Below, one piece after another: positions 26,650-35,201 of a stretch of DNA of 64,000 nucleotides (position 1 is the first letter of the stretch; each line of letters starts with the position of its first letter). The notes under the pieces were generated by a model that was given only the letters and a program-made list of their open reading frames with translations, did no database searches and was not told the origin of the DNA. The position numbers were made by a program, and so were the translations under genes. Source of the stretch: Chryseobacterium koreense CCUG 49689 (lineage in GTDB: Bacteria; Bacteroidota; Bacteroidia; Flavobacteriales; Weeksellaceae); the NCBI RefSeq assembly GCF_001045435.1, contig NZ_LFNG01000008.1:1-64000 (forward strand). Reading direction: 5' to 3'.

Positions 26650-27408
26650 ATGACCTCAATCGTAATTAACATCGGCAACACCAACATCAGATTCGGACTC
26701 TTTGAGGATGAAAACTGTGACATTTCCTGGATCATGAACACCAAACCCTACCGAACCAGCGACGAACTGCAGATGCAGTTTATGATGATGTACCAAACCC
26801 ACCATATCGATGCGGAAAAAATCGACAAAATCATCATCGGTTCAGTGGTTCCGCAGTTAACCCACGATATTTCCAGAGCGATACAAAAAATTCATGGTAA
26901 AAAGCCGGTAATGGTAGACCGCAATACGCACTCCGAAGTGCAGCCGAAATCGCGGCAGATGGGATCGGATATTTATGCAAACCTTGTTGCGGCACGTTAT
27001 CTTTATCCCGAAAAAAAGAAAATCATCCTGGATTTCGGAACGGCCTTAACGGCAAGCTGCATTGATGAAAAAGGCGAAACTTTAGGAGTCATCATCGCGC
27101 CGGGAATTATCACATCTTTAAATTCCTTGGTTGGAGAAACAGCGCAACTCCCTGAAATCGAACTTGTAAAACCCAAAAGAGTTCTGGGTTTAGACACCGT
27201 GTCCTGCATGCAAAGCGGAATGGTTTATGGTTTTTTGGGAATGGTGGAAGGCTTCATTGACCGGATTAACAAAGAAGTTGAAGACGATTGCTTCGTGGTA
27301 GCAACCGGCGGTGTATCCCATATCTACGCACCATTGACGGACAAAATCCATGTTGCAGACCGGCTGCATACTTTGAAAGGACTGTACTTTTTGGGGAAGG
27401 ACTTATAG
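26650..27408 (+). CDS. coaX: CoaX-like type III pantothenate kinase
   Basis: A 252-residue ASKHA protein matching type III pantothenate kinase, the first step of coenzyme A synthesis. IGNTNIRFGLF is the phosphate loop, MGSDIYANLVAARY corresponds to the pantothenate-site region, DFGTALTA to the second phosphate loop, and GIIAPGIITSLNSLVG plus ATGGVS are standard. Two usual catalytic positions differ: the Asp of the DxGN motif is Asn (NIGN), and the GADR motif reads GSDI. These may be a lineage feature or may weaken activity. It converges on tadA. Confidence 0.82.
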   Translation: MTSIVINIGNTNIRFGLFEDENCDISWIMNTKPYRTSDELQMQFMMMYQTHHIDAEKIDKIIIGSVVPQLTHDISRAIQKIHGKKPVMVDRNTHSEVQPKSRQMGSDIYANLVAARYLYPEKKKIILDFGTALTASCIDEKGETLGVIIAPGIITSLNSLVGETAQLPEIELVKPKRVLGLDTVSCMQSGMVYGFLGMVEGFIDRINKEVEDDCFVVATGGVSHIYAPLTDKIHVADRLHTLKGLYFLGKDL

Positions 27409-27432
27409 AGATGCGATTGATCGACTGCAAAG

Positions 27433-27864
27433 CTACCTTTTATTCTTAAAAAAGGTCTTCACTATTTCAGAACATTCGTTTTCTAAAACTCCGGTCACCA
27501 CCTGTGTTTTGGGATGAAGAGTCAGGTTTTTGTTGATGAATCCGCGCTGTTCGTCTCTTGCTCCAATGACCAGTTTAGATATCTGCGACCAGTTCAATGC
27601 CCCCGAACACATCACGCAAGGTTCCAGTGTGACATACATGGTGCAGTTCTGCAGATATTTTCCGCCTAAAAAATTGGCGGCTGCTGTGATTGCCTGCATT
27701 TCAGCGTGTGCGGTGACATCATTCAGGGTTTCGGTAAGATTGTGGGCTCTCGCAATAATTCTGTTGCCGGAGACAATGATGCAGCCGATTGGAACCTCAT
27801 CTTTCTCCAAGGCGGCTTCTGCTTCCTGCAGGGCGATTTTCATGAAATATTCGTCGGAAAACAT
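27433..27864 (-). CDS. tadA: tRNA adenosine deaminase TadA / nucleoside deaminase
   Basis: A 143-residue zinc deaminase. HAEMQAI supplies the zinc ligand His53 and proton-shuttle Glu55, and PCVMCSGAL supplies Cys83 and Cys86. TadA converts A34 to inosine in tRNA-Arg; related enzymes deaminate guanine or other bases. The N-terminal EYFMKIALQEAEAALEKDEVPIGCIIV and length favour TadA. It is downstream of and close to the TonB-domain gene on the same strand. Confidence 0.88.
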   Translation of the reverse strand: MFSDEYFMKIALQEAEAALEKDEVPIGCIIVSGNRIIARAHNLTETLNDVTAHAEMQAITAAANFLGGKYLQNCTMYVTLEPCVMCSGALNWSQISKLVIGARDEQRGFINKNLTLHPKTQVVTGVLENECSEIVKTFFKNKR

Positions 27865-27884
27865 CGAGATTCGTTTTTATGGGA

Positions 27885-28511
27885 TTATTCAAAATTCATG
27901 GCTAAAGGAAGCCTGAAACGGTAACGAACCGGCATTCCGTTTATCTGAGCGGGTTCGAATTTTTCGGGAAGCAGGTACATTGCGATTTCCGCTTGCCGAT
28001 TGAAGGTGAAATTATCTCCCACTGCATGTACCGAAGTGATGCTTCCGTCTCTTTCCACCACGAATTCTACACTGGTTTTCAATTGTTCCTGATTAGCCAA
28101 AACAGCGTCGGAATAAAACAAATCCGCCACTTGACCCCGCAGATTATTGAATCCTCCGGGATATTTAGCTTCTTGTTCTAAGTCCGTTTTTTTTGGATTA
28201 GCCAGCTCCACTTTGGGCAGGTTGGGAATTTTCAACCGATCCAGGTCTTCGCGGTTTTTTACTTTGATAAGTGCACCCACTAATGCCGTGTTTTGAATGC
28301 TGTCTATTCTGCGGATGAATTCCGAAAAGTCTTTTTTGATGTTGATTTTAGCCGAGAAATCAGATTCTGAGTCGAATTTTTTTTTGAACTCGTTATTCAG
28401 CATAAATCTCTGATAGTCAAAGAAATTCTTCACCGACTTGAACTCCGTGTTTTGCTGGCCAAAAACGAAATTCAGGGTGAGAAATAAGAAAAAAGAGAAA
28501 TAATATTTCAT
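27885..28511 (-). CDS. Exported protein with TonB C-terminal domain
   Basis: A 208-residue protein with a cleavable signal peptide (LNFVFGQ, cut near residue 18) instead of the usual membrane anchor. The last 80 residues fit the TonB C-terminal fold (SVEFVVERDGSITSVHAVGDN, then PEKFEPAQINGMPVRYRFRLPLAMNFE). With no inner-membrane helix it cannot transduce energy in the normal way, and may be a periplasmic or outer-membrane protein that reuses the domain. The stop is 20 bases from the tadA start. Confidence 0.75.
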   Translation of the reverse strand: MKYYFSFFLFLTLNFVFGQQNTEFKSVKNFFDYQRFMLNNEFKKKFDSESDFSAKINIKKDFSEFIRRIDSIQNTALVGALIKVKNREDLDRLKIPNLPKVELANPKKTDLEQEAKYPGGFNNLRGQVADLFYSDAVLANQEQLKTSVEFVVERDGSITSVHAVGDNFTFNRQAEIAMYLLPEKFEPAQINGMPVRYRFRLPLAMNFE

Positions 28512-28699
28512 TGGGGACTAATCTTTGGTAAATGTAGAAAAAATTTCGGAAGAAGTGGGAAATCAAGATTTTCCAGAACTCAGGTTTCTCCCCATTTTTA
28601 GGTAAGTCCGTTGAATTGGCTGTTGAACAACGCTAAATTTTGATTTTTGCGAAAACCAAGGACAAGGTGTCAGCAAAAAAACTTTGAAAGAAAAACCGA

Positions 28700-28800
28700 C
28701 CGTATTGATAGCCCGGATCGCAGCGGTTACCCCGCAATTGCGTTGGGAAAGTTGCTGTATGAGGAGTATGAGCGGAGAGCCGGACCGAAGTTGGAAAGAA
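28700..28800. other. GC-richer intergenic element of unknown function
   Basis: The gap 28512-28870 has no credible gene. Its middle is markedly richer in GC than other gaps, with the motifs gatagcccggatcgcagcgg (28708-28727) and agcggagagccggaccg (28771-28787). I recall similar pairs of motifs between genes in other flavobacterial genomes, but have not verified this. It sits just beyond the rplY terminator. Confidence 0.35.
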
Positions 28801-28827
28801 GACAAAATGCTGAAGCTCCAAAAAAAA

Positions 28828-28849
28828 TCCCGCCAAAAGTGACGGGATG
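28828..28849 (-). terminator. rplY terminator
   Basis: An 8-bp stem with one wobble, followed on the minus strand by eight T, 22 bases past the rplY stop. Confidence 0.85.
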
Positions 28850-28870
28850 TTGGTATATTCTTCTGGAATA

Positions 28871-29512
28871 TTATTCTGCTGCTGGAGCTTCTGCTGCTGG
28901 AGCTTCACCTTCAGTAGTTGCTTCTACTTCTTCTTCATCTTCTTCCTCGACTGCTCCACCTTTCATAGCGGTTCTAGACATCTTAACGGCTACTACAACC
29001 GCATTGTCCGGATGCATGAAAGTGAATCCGTTGGTTTTGATGTCTCCCACATAAAGTTTGTTTCCGATTTTCAAAGGAGTAACGTCGATTACCACCTCGT
29101 CTGGAAGGTTTGCAGGGATTGCTTTCAGTTTCAGTTTTCTGAAAGACTGGCGAAGCGCCCCACCTGCAACAACTCCTTTTGCACGACCAATGATTCTTAC
29201 CGGAACTTCCATGATAACTGGTTTGTCATCTGCCAGCTGATAGAAATCTGCGTGTAGGATTTTGTCTGTAATCGGGTGAAACTGGATGTCCTGAAGTACG
29301 GCAGGAATAGTGTTTCCGTCAACCTCAATAGATACCGTGTGTGCTTCAGGAGTGTAAACCAACCCTTTGAAAGATTTTTCTTCCGCAGAAAAGTTTATAG
29401 TTTCTGTACCTCCGTAAACAACACAAGGAACTAAATCAGCATTACGTAAAGCTTTAGTAGACTTTTTGCCCACGCTTTCTCTTTTTGTACCTTGAATTGT
29501 AATTGATTTCAT
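28871..29512 (-). CDS. rplY: 50S ribosomal protein L25, Ctc form
   Basis: A 213-residue 5S-rRNA-binding protein of the long L25/Ctc type: the L25 domain ([20 protein letters not shown], then VPCVVYGG) is followed by the beta-rich TL5/Ctc C-terminal domain (GNKLYVGDI). The end is an Ala/Glu-rich tail with repeated AAEAPAAE. It lies directly downstream of prs, a pairing I know from other bacteria, but has its own promoter-like box and a terminator separates the two. Confidence 0.95.
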   Translation of the reverse strand: MKSITIQGTKRESVGKKSTKALRNADLVPCVVYGGTETINFSAEEKSFKGLVYTPEAHTVSIEVDGNTIPAVLQDIQFHPITDKILHADFYQLADDKPVIMEVPVRIIGRAKGVVAGGALRQSFRKLKLKAIPANLPDEVVIDVTPLKIGNKLYVGDIKTNGFTFMHPDNAVVVAVKMSRTAMKGGAVEEEDEEEVEATTEGEAPAAEAPAAE

Positions 29513-29538
29513 GATGAAACGTTTAAAAATTTAGGGTG

Positions 29539-29568
29539 CAAAGGTACAAAAAAAGATTCAAGAATCAA
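29539..29568 (-). promoter_or_regulatory. rplY promoter
   Basis: TACCTTTG (29539-29546) with a TTG 19 bases further upstream on the minus strand (29566-29568), close to TTG-N17-TAnnTTTG. Confidence 0.5.
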
Positions 29569-29599
29569 GTAATCTGTTTTTTACAGCTTCCATTTATTT

Positions 29600-29637
29600 G
29601 AAAAAAAGAGACTTCTGCGGAAATCTCTTTTTTTTAT
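29600..29637 (-). terminator. prs terminator
   Basis: A 9-bp stem with a G-U pair around 29607-29629, flanked by A and T runs, directly after the prs stop. Confidence 0.65.
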
Positions 29638-29653
29638 TTTATTTGAATAGCGT

Positions 29654-30592
29654 TTAAATAATAAACTTGTTGCTGATCGATCTGTGTTCGTGCACCATTT
29701 TCATCACATCTGCGAAAAGTTCTGCGCAGGAAAGGACCTCAATTTTGGCGGTCAAATCTGTTCTTACCGGAATGGTGTCTGTGACGATGACTCTGGAAAT
29801 TTGGGATTTCTCGATATTTTCATAGGCTTTTCCAGAAAGGACGCCGTGTGTAGCCATAGCGCGCACTGATTTTGCGCCGTTTGCGATCAGGATATCTGCT
29901 GCTTTACAAAGTGTTCCGGCGGTATCGATCATATCGTCTATCAAGATTACGTTTCTATCTTTCACATCACCGATCAGGAACATTTCCTCTACTACGTTTG
30001 CTTTTTTCCTTTCTTTGTAGCAGATGACCACTTCTGCTCCTAAGTGACCTGCATAATTTTTTGCCCGCTTTGCACCGCCCATATCTGGTGATGCAATGGT
30101 GAGGTTATCAAGCTTTAAATTTTGTATGTATTCAATAAAAATCGTGGAAGCATAGAGGTGGTCTACCGGAATTTCAAAGAATCCCTGAATTTGGTCCGCG
30201 TGAAGGTCCATCGTCATCACTCTGGTTGCACCGGCCGCGGTGAGCAGATTTGCAACGAGTTTTGCGCCAATTGGTGCTCTGGGTTGGTCTTTTCGGTCTT
30301 GTCTTGCCAAACCGTAATATGGAAGAACTACGGTAATGCTTTTTGCAGAAGCTCTTTTGGAAGCATCAATCATCAGCAGCAGTTCCAGGAGGTTATCTGC
30401 CGGCGGAAATGTGGATCCAATTAAGAATACTCTGCCACCACGCACAGACTGATCCAAAACGGGTTCAAATTCTCCATCGCTGAATTCCTGCACCTTGATT
30501 TTACCGAGTGGTTGGCCATAGTAGGTGGCGATTTTTTCTGCTAAAGCCTTACTTGTTCTGGTGGAAAACAGGTAACTTGCTTGATCTGTCAT
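29654..30592 (-). CDS. prs: Ribose-phosphate pyrophosphokinase
   Basis: A 312-residue enzyme that makes PRPP from ribose-5-phosphate and ATP for nucleotide, His and Trp synthesis. Landmarks are FSDGEFEPVLDQSVRGG, LPYYGLARQDRK with the ATP-site residues, MDLHADQIQGFF, SPDMGGAKRAKNYA and the PRPP loop VILIDDMIDTAGTL. Normal length. A TAAATTTG box precedes it at 30615. Confidence 0.97.
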   Translation of the reverse strand: MTDQASYLFSTRTSKALAEKIATYYGQPLGKIKVQEFSDGEFEPVLDQSVRGGRVFLIGSTFPPADNLLELLLMIDASKRASAKSITVVLPYYGLARQDRKDQPRAPIGAKLVANLLTAAGATRVMTMDLHADQIQGFFEIPVDHLYASTIFIEYIQNLKLDNLTIASPDMGGAKRAKNYAGHLGAEVVICYKERKKANVVEEMFLIGDVKDRNVILIDDMIDTAGTLCKAADILIANGAKSVRAMATHGVLSGKAYENIEKSQISRVIVTDTIPVRTDLTAKIEVLSCAELFADVMKMVHEHRSISNKFII

Positions 30593-30614
30593 TTTTACTT
30601 TTTTAATAGATGCG

Positions 30615-30622
30615 CAAATTTA
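30615..30622 (-). promoter_or_regulatory. -7 box of prs
   Basis: TAAATTTG on the minus strand, 22 bases before the ATG. Confidence 0.45.
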
Positions 30623-30630
30623 AAAAAATA

Positions 30631-30664
30631 AAACCACCCAAAAGAATTTCGGGTGGTTTTTAAG
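30631..30664 (-). terminator. Terminator after the SGNH/FadL pair
   Basis: Perfect 9-bp stem (30631-30639 with 30651-30659) with A/T-rich runs on both sides. On minus it lies 30 bases past the SGNH stop. Confidence 0.75.
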
Positions 30665-30689
30665 TCTATCTTAATTTCCTGATTCTTTT

Positions 30690-32237
30690 TTAAGGAAAAG
30701 TGACACCGCTGTACGTATTCACATTGACGAATGGCAAGGTGGAGCCGTATTTGTTATTAATGGCTTTGATAAACTCGTTTGCCAAAATGGCGTAACCTCT
30801 TCCTGTAGGGTGAACTCCATCCAGTGAAAAAGATCCTCCTGTCACGAAAGTTGCGGTGTATTTCACTCCGTCAAACTGGATTCCGGATGTGGCATTAAGC
30901 TGAACCATTTTCGCATTGGCATCCACAAAAGCGTATCCCTTCGCGTCTGCAGCAGCCTTGATGGTCTGGTTATAAGCCGTGATTGCAGAATTTACTTCAG
31001 CAACTTCTGTCGAAGTAAGCACATATTTATCTTCAAATGGATATGCAATTCCTCTTGCCGCCAATGATGTAGGAACGGTTGGAGGCAAAGTTGCGTTTGA
31101 CCCAATTGCAGATTTGGTGGTTAATGGAACAAGGTCACCTGCTTTCGCCTGTCGAGCTTGTCCATAAGTTGCACCTAAATAGGGCGCAAGAGCTACCAAA
31201 GTCGGATTTCCAGAGTTTGCAGCAACCAAGGTAATTTGAGCACCAAGATCCGCAATGCTTTCATCTTTCAGCAACAAAGGATTTGCTGCAGTTTTTGAAA
31301 GCGGTTTGATCCTATCTCCCGCTCCCAAAGTGGTCAAGATTTGGTTAAGTGGCCCATAAAGCTGAGCATTAAGCGCATCAATATTCGCATTACCCGCTTC
31401 AACACTTCCTTGTCCCAATACCGCAACAGTAAGCGGGTTGTAAGGAATGGTGGTAAGTGACGGAATTGAAGTCACACTTGGGATATTTGCGATAACCCCT
31501 TTTGCGTTTGTGGTGGCAATCTGACTGATAAGAAGATTATAATAGGTTGCAAATTCTGTTGGCGGGGTCAAAGGTTCGATGGTGCTGTCACCACCTGCAA
31601 GCGCATACAATAAAGCGTCATTGCTCCCTATCCATAATGAAAAGAAAGTCGGCTGTTGCTGGATAAAATCTGCAATTACCGAAGTGGTGGTGGAACTCGC
31701 AAACCTCACAAAATAAGGGTTTGCCGTTTTTGGTGTAGTCATCAAACCTGCGGGGTTTCCATATCCCGGAGCAAGCAAGTGGGAAACCCGTGCACCGGGA
31801 ACTCCCATATTGTTATATGGACGACCGGCTGTAACATTATCCAAATCTGCACCAGGTGCGCTTGGAACCGGTGACAATGCCCCATCAACAACTTTTAGGG
31901 TAAGTTTGCCATAAAAACTAGTTCCTCCGCTGGCATTGAACAAATTGGTGAAGCCACCCACATTATTTGGCATCATTGGTTGCTTAAAAGCTCCACCACC
32001 CGCCAACTGCATTTGTTTGGCAATCATTGAAGGATAAGATTCATTTTGACCATCAGAATATAGCGTACCATCTCTGTATCCGGCAGTTAGTGAGTTTCCT
32101 AATGCAATGTAGTTTTTAAAATCTGCATTGCCACTTGTAACCACCACGCTGCTTACATCGCGATCAAAGTCAGTTTTACAGCTCACTGTAAGTAAAAGTG
32201 CTGAAACAGCAACAGTTGAAATTAATATCTTTTTCAT
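30690..32237 (-). CDS. SGNH/GDSL hydrolase lipoprotein
   Basis: A 515-residue lipoprotein (lipobox VSC, Cys20). It has SGNH-hydrolase blocks in order: GNSLTAG with the nucleophile Ser (about residue 49), an early Gly, LWIGSNDALLY with the Asn of block III, and LDGVHPTGRGYA near the C-terminus supplying Asp and His. This fits an esterase or lipase anchored at the outer membrane. The region between blocks is long and Ala/Thr-rich. It follows the FadL-like porin by only 9 bases, so release and import of an acyl product is a reasonable guess. Confidence 0.85.
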   Translation of the reverse strand: MKKILISTVAVSALLLTVSCKTDFDRDVSSVVVTSGNADFKNYIALGNSLTAGYRDGTLYSDGQNESYPSMIAKQMQLAGGGAFKQPMMPNNVGGFTNLFNASGGTSFYGKLTLKVVDGALSPVPSAPGADLDNVTAGRPYNNMGVPGARVSHLLAPGYGNPAGLMTTPKTANPYFVRFASSTTTSVIADFIQQQPTFFSLWIGSNDALLYALAGGDSTIEPLTPPTEFATYYNLLISQIATTNAKGVIANIPSVTSIPSLTTIPYNPLTVAVLGQGSVEAGNANIDALNAQLYGPLNQILTTLGAGDRIKPLSKTAANPLLLKDESIADLGAQITLVAANSGNPTLVALAPYLGATYGQARQAKAGDLVPLTTKSAIGSNATLPPTVPTSLAARGIAYPFEDKYVLTSTEVAEVNSAITAYNQTIKAAADAKGYAFVDANAKMVQLNATSGIQFDGVKYTATFVTGGSFSLDGVHPTGRGYAILANEFIKAINNKYGSTLPFVNVNTYSGVTFP

Positions 32238-32246
32238 AGTTATATC

Positions 32247-33482
32247 TTAAAATGCATTATAAGAAAGACCTAAACCAAAATAGTAAGCTTTGGCTTTTGC
32301 CTGTCCGTTGAAGTTATAGAACTCATTATTTACTTGTCTTGGCTTTTGGAAATTGTAAGCTCCTGACAGGTCAATTCCGAATGACTTGTATTTATATCCG
32401 ATACCTCCTGTGATTACGTTTGCTTCGAAGGATGGGCTTTCTGCACTGAAATCTTTATCCGCGTAAGGAGTTTCGTCATGATAATAACCTAACCTTCCTG
32501 CGAAATTGTCGGTAAACATATACTGTGTCCCAAATCTCCAAGTTTGCGTGCTCTTCCAATTTTTTGGTACCACTGAAACGGTTGGGTCGTTTGCCTGGTT
32601 CCCTGCTGGAGCATGGTCAAAGTCAAGAACTAAAGTACCGTATTGATCCCATCCGGAATAATTGAAGTCTCCGGAAACCTGCCATTTCGGGGTCACTTTG
32701 TAGGTCACACCGATGGTGTATTCATCAACCAAAGGTAAAGTAGCTTTGAATCCGTCTTTTCCGGCCGCATCCAATCCAAGTGATGAATAGAGACTTTGCG
32801 AGATATTAAATGTAGCAACACCTTTCTTTGCCTCCATATCTACCGGTGAACGGTATGCAACGCTCACATCCAATTTATCGGTCGGCCTGAAATAGAAGCC
32901 TAAACCAAATCCGGTTCCGGTTGCTTTGTCATCTTTCAGGTTCACAGATCCGCCAAGTTGGTGCACTGATTTTGTCCAATCCACGGTGCCTTTAGCATAG
33001 ATAAAGCTACCACCCAAAGAAACCCATGGGGCCAGTTTCACGGAAACCATAGGCTGGAAATAAAGTGCTTCTAATTTAATTTTTTGCACAATTTCACTTC
33101 CTGCCCAGTTATCAGGCCATTCTACCGTACTTCCATAAGGAGTCGCAAAACTGAAACCAACTGAAACATCATCAAGCACTTTGTATGCGATTGCCGCATA
33201 GACCGGTGTTCCCAAAGGATTATTGGTTTGTGCACTTTCCAAAGTTTGAAGATTTTGATAATCTACTTGCGCCTTGATACCAAATCCACCCGCGGCAACA
33301 CTTAATTTATTCGGAATGAAAGACATTCCTGCCGGGTTGAAGAATGCAACACTCGCATCTTCAGCATGAGCACTGGTGTGAGCCATCGCCAATTGTTTCA
33401 CGCCTTGCAGAGAAACTCTAAATCCTCCCGCATAAACAATTGTGCCAGCCAATAGTGCTGTAGTTACAACAATTTTTTTCAT
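32247..33482 (-). CDS. OmpP1/FadL-family outer-membrane transporter
   Basis: A 411-residue beta-barrel protein with a signal peptide ending near ALLAGTIVYA. The N-terminal hatch AEDASVAFFNPAGMSFI is the FadL NPAG motif, and alternating aromatic strands run to the C-terminal Phe (LSYNAF), as expected for outer-membrane insertion. FadL proteins take up long-chain fatty acids or other hydrophobic compounds. The start at 33482 gives the signal peptide directly, and a TATATTTG box lies 21 bases before it. It forms an operon with the SGNH lipoprotein. Confidence 0.9.
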   Translation of the reverse strand: MKKIVVTTALLAGTIVYAGGFRVSLQGVKQLAMAHTSAHAEDASVAFFNPAGMSFIPNKLSVAAGGFGIKAQVDYQNLQTLESAQTNNPLGTPVYAAIAYKVLDDVSVGFSFATPYGSTVEWPDNWAGSEIVQKIKLEALYFQPMVSVKLAPWVSLGGSFIYAKGTVDWTKSVHQLGGSVNLKDDKATGTGFGLGFYFRPTDKLDVSVAYRSPVDMEAKKGVATFNISQSLYSSLGLDAAGKDGFKATLPLVDEYTIGVTYKVTPKWQVSGDFNYSGWDQYGTLVLDFDHAPAGNQANDPTVSVVPKNWKSTQTWRFGTQYMFTDNFAGRLGYYHDETPYADKDFSAESPSFEANVITGGIGYKYKSFGIDLSGAYNFQKPRQVNNEFYNFNGQAKAKAYYFGLGLSYNAF

Positions 33483-33503
33483 AAAGTTCTTTATTATTGG
33501 TTT

Positions 33504-33511
33504 CAAATATA
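33504..33511 (-). promoter_or_regulatory. -7 box of the FadL/SGNH operon
   Basis: TATATTTG on the minus strand, inside the longer alternative reading, supporting the start at 33482. The rest of 33512-33842 is very AT-rich and I see no gene in it. Confidence 0.5.
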
Positions 33512-33842
33512 AAATTATTTTCTAAACATTTGTTAATAAATCTTAAATTTTTTTAAACGAAATCAGTATTATAATGACCGTTTAATTATTTCCGGAATTT
33601 AAATCTTACCCAAAAGCACTTTCCATAATAATTTTCAATATATTTTCACCAGTTATTTCCCACGGTGTTTAAATCAAATAACAGCTATAAAAATTTATAT
33701 TTCCGCGAGATTTGCGATTATATGATTTACATAATATTTGCCAAATAATTATGGAATCTATAAATAAATTCCCATTTTTTTAAAAATGAAAATAAATCCA
33801 CACAAAAAGCCCGCACTACAAGTTACACAAAAAAAATTATAC

Positions 33843-33850
33843 TAAATTTG
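33843..33850 (+). promoter_or_regulatory. -7 box of the PSP1-gldH-PBP1A operon
   Basis: TAAATTTG, 22 bases before ATG 33873. Confidence 0.5.
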
Positions 33851-33872
33851 CAGATATTATATAGTAAAAATT

Positions 33873-35201
33873 ATGAGTTGTGGATGCAAAACATCCGGCG
33901 ATTCGTCTCATTCATGCGGAACAAAATCCGAGAATGGCTGTGAAAAAGTAGATACCTGCGGAAATAGCTATAAATTAAGCGTTTTCGATTGGCTCTCTGA
34001 TATCAATAACCCTCCCCAATCCAAATTTGATTTTGTGGAAGTGAGATTCAAGAACGACCGGAAACAATTTTATAAAAACGTACATCACTTGCCGCTCCAT
34101 ATTGGGAGTGTAGTAACAGTAGAGTCGAGTCCCGGTCACGATATAGGTGTAGTAAGCCTCACCGGAGAGCTGGTCAAAATTCAGATGAAAAAGAAAAGAG
34201 CATCTGAAGAAAACCCTCTCAAAATTTACCGAATTGCCAACCAAAAAGATGTGGAAGTTTGGCAAGAAGCAAGGAAAAAAGAAGAATCCGTAAAAATTCA
34301 GGCCAGAAAAATCGCTTATGCGCTAAACCTTGCCATGAAAATTACCGATGTGGAATTTCAGGGCGATGGTCAAAAGGTCACCTTCTACTACACTGCCGAT
34401 AGCCGTGTAGATTTCCGCCAGTTGATTAAGGAATACGCTCTTGCTTTCCGGACCAAAATCGACATGAAACAGATCGGCTTCCGACAAGAAGCTGCAAAAG
34501 TCGGCGGAATCGGTTCCTGCGGAAGAGAATTGTGCTGCTCAACCTGGCTCACCGATTTCAGATCCGTCAACACCAATGCCGCACGTTATCAGCAATTGAG
34601 CATCAATCCACAAAAGTTGGCAGGACAGTGCGGAAAATTGAAGTGCTGTTTGAATTACGAACTCGACAGTTATCTGGATGCTTTAAGTGATTTTCCGTCT
34701 TCATCCACTACTTTGGACACCGAAAAAGGAAAGGCATTCTGCATTAAAATTGATGTTTTCAAGAAAAGAATGTGGTTTGCATACGTGGACCATTCCATGG
34801 CATGGTACGATTTGGAAGTTCAGGAGGTGAAAAAACTAATCGCCCAAAACAAACGTGGCGAAAAAACGCCGCCGCTTGAAGATCTGAAAATAGTAGATCT
34901 TCCTACAAAATCTGTGGACTTGATCCAGGAAAGCAATATCGAAAGATTCGACCGGAAATCCAGAAACCAGGGAAAAAACCAGAACAGAAGAAATTCCGGC
35001 GGAAACCAGAAAGGTCCTGGTAATCAACGCCAGAACCAAAAACCCGAAAACCGTTCCCCGGAAAACAAACCTGCAGAAAAACAAGGCGAAAGAAGGAAAA
35101 ACAATCCGGAACGAAACCAGACAAAGTCTGGAAATCAGCAGAACCCACCTCAAAAAAAATTCAAAAAGAAATTTCAGCCAAAGCGTGATAACAATGCATA
35201 A
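33873..35201 (+). CDS. PSP1-domain protein (RicT/YaaT-like)
   Basis: A 442-residue cytoplasmic protein. A Cys-rich N-terminus (six Cys within the first 30 residues) precedes the PSP1 domain (about 50-285), which carries the conserved CGRELCCSTW and CGKLKCCLNYE segments near residues 215 and 260. The tail after residue 365 is disordered, basic and rich in Asn, Gln and Pro. In Bacillus the homologue RicT acts with RicA and RicF in RNA maturation with an Fe-S cluster; the many Cys here would allow metal binding. The stop overlaps the gldH start by 8 bases. Confidence 0.85.
   Translation: MSCGCKTSGDSSHSCGTKSENGCEKVDTCGNSYKLSVFDWLSDINNPPQSKFDFVEVRFKNDRKQFYKNVHHLPLHIGSVVTVESSPGHDIGVVSLTGELVKIQMKKKRASEENPLKIYRIANQKDVEVWQEARKKEESVKIQARKIAYALNLAMKITDVEFQGDGQKVTFYYTADSRVDFRQLIKEYALAFRTKIDMKQIGFRQEAAKVGGIGSCGRELCCSTWLTDFRSVNTNAARYQQLSINPQKLAGQCGKLKCCLNYELDSYLDALSDFPSSSTTLDTEKGKAFCIKIDVFKKRMWFAYVDHSMAWYDLEVQEVKKLIAQNKRGEKTPPLEDLKIVDLPTKSVDLIQESNIERFDRKSRNQGKNQNRRNSGGNQKGPGNQRQNQKPENRSPENKPAEKQGERRKNNPERNQTKSGNQQNPPQKKFKKKFQPKRDNNA

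Noticed and set aside
28647-29054. 135-codon plus-strand open frame
   Set aside because: It lies antisense to the end of rplY and over its terminator; the product is low-complexity Ser/Ala from the Ala/Glu-rich tail read backwards.
30122-30424. 100-codon plus-strand frame over prs
   Set aside because: Antisense to conserved PRPP synthetase blocks.
33512-33842. Very AT-rich 330-base gap as an origin or phage site
   Set aside because: No DnaA-box cluster, no repeats and no integrase; it is simply the region between two divergent promoters.
34945-35195. Possible repeat array in the PSP1 gene 3' end
   Set aside because: The Asn/Gln/Pro/Lys-rich tail is degenerate low-complexity coding sequence with no constant unit or spacer, not a CRISPR or tandem array.
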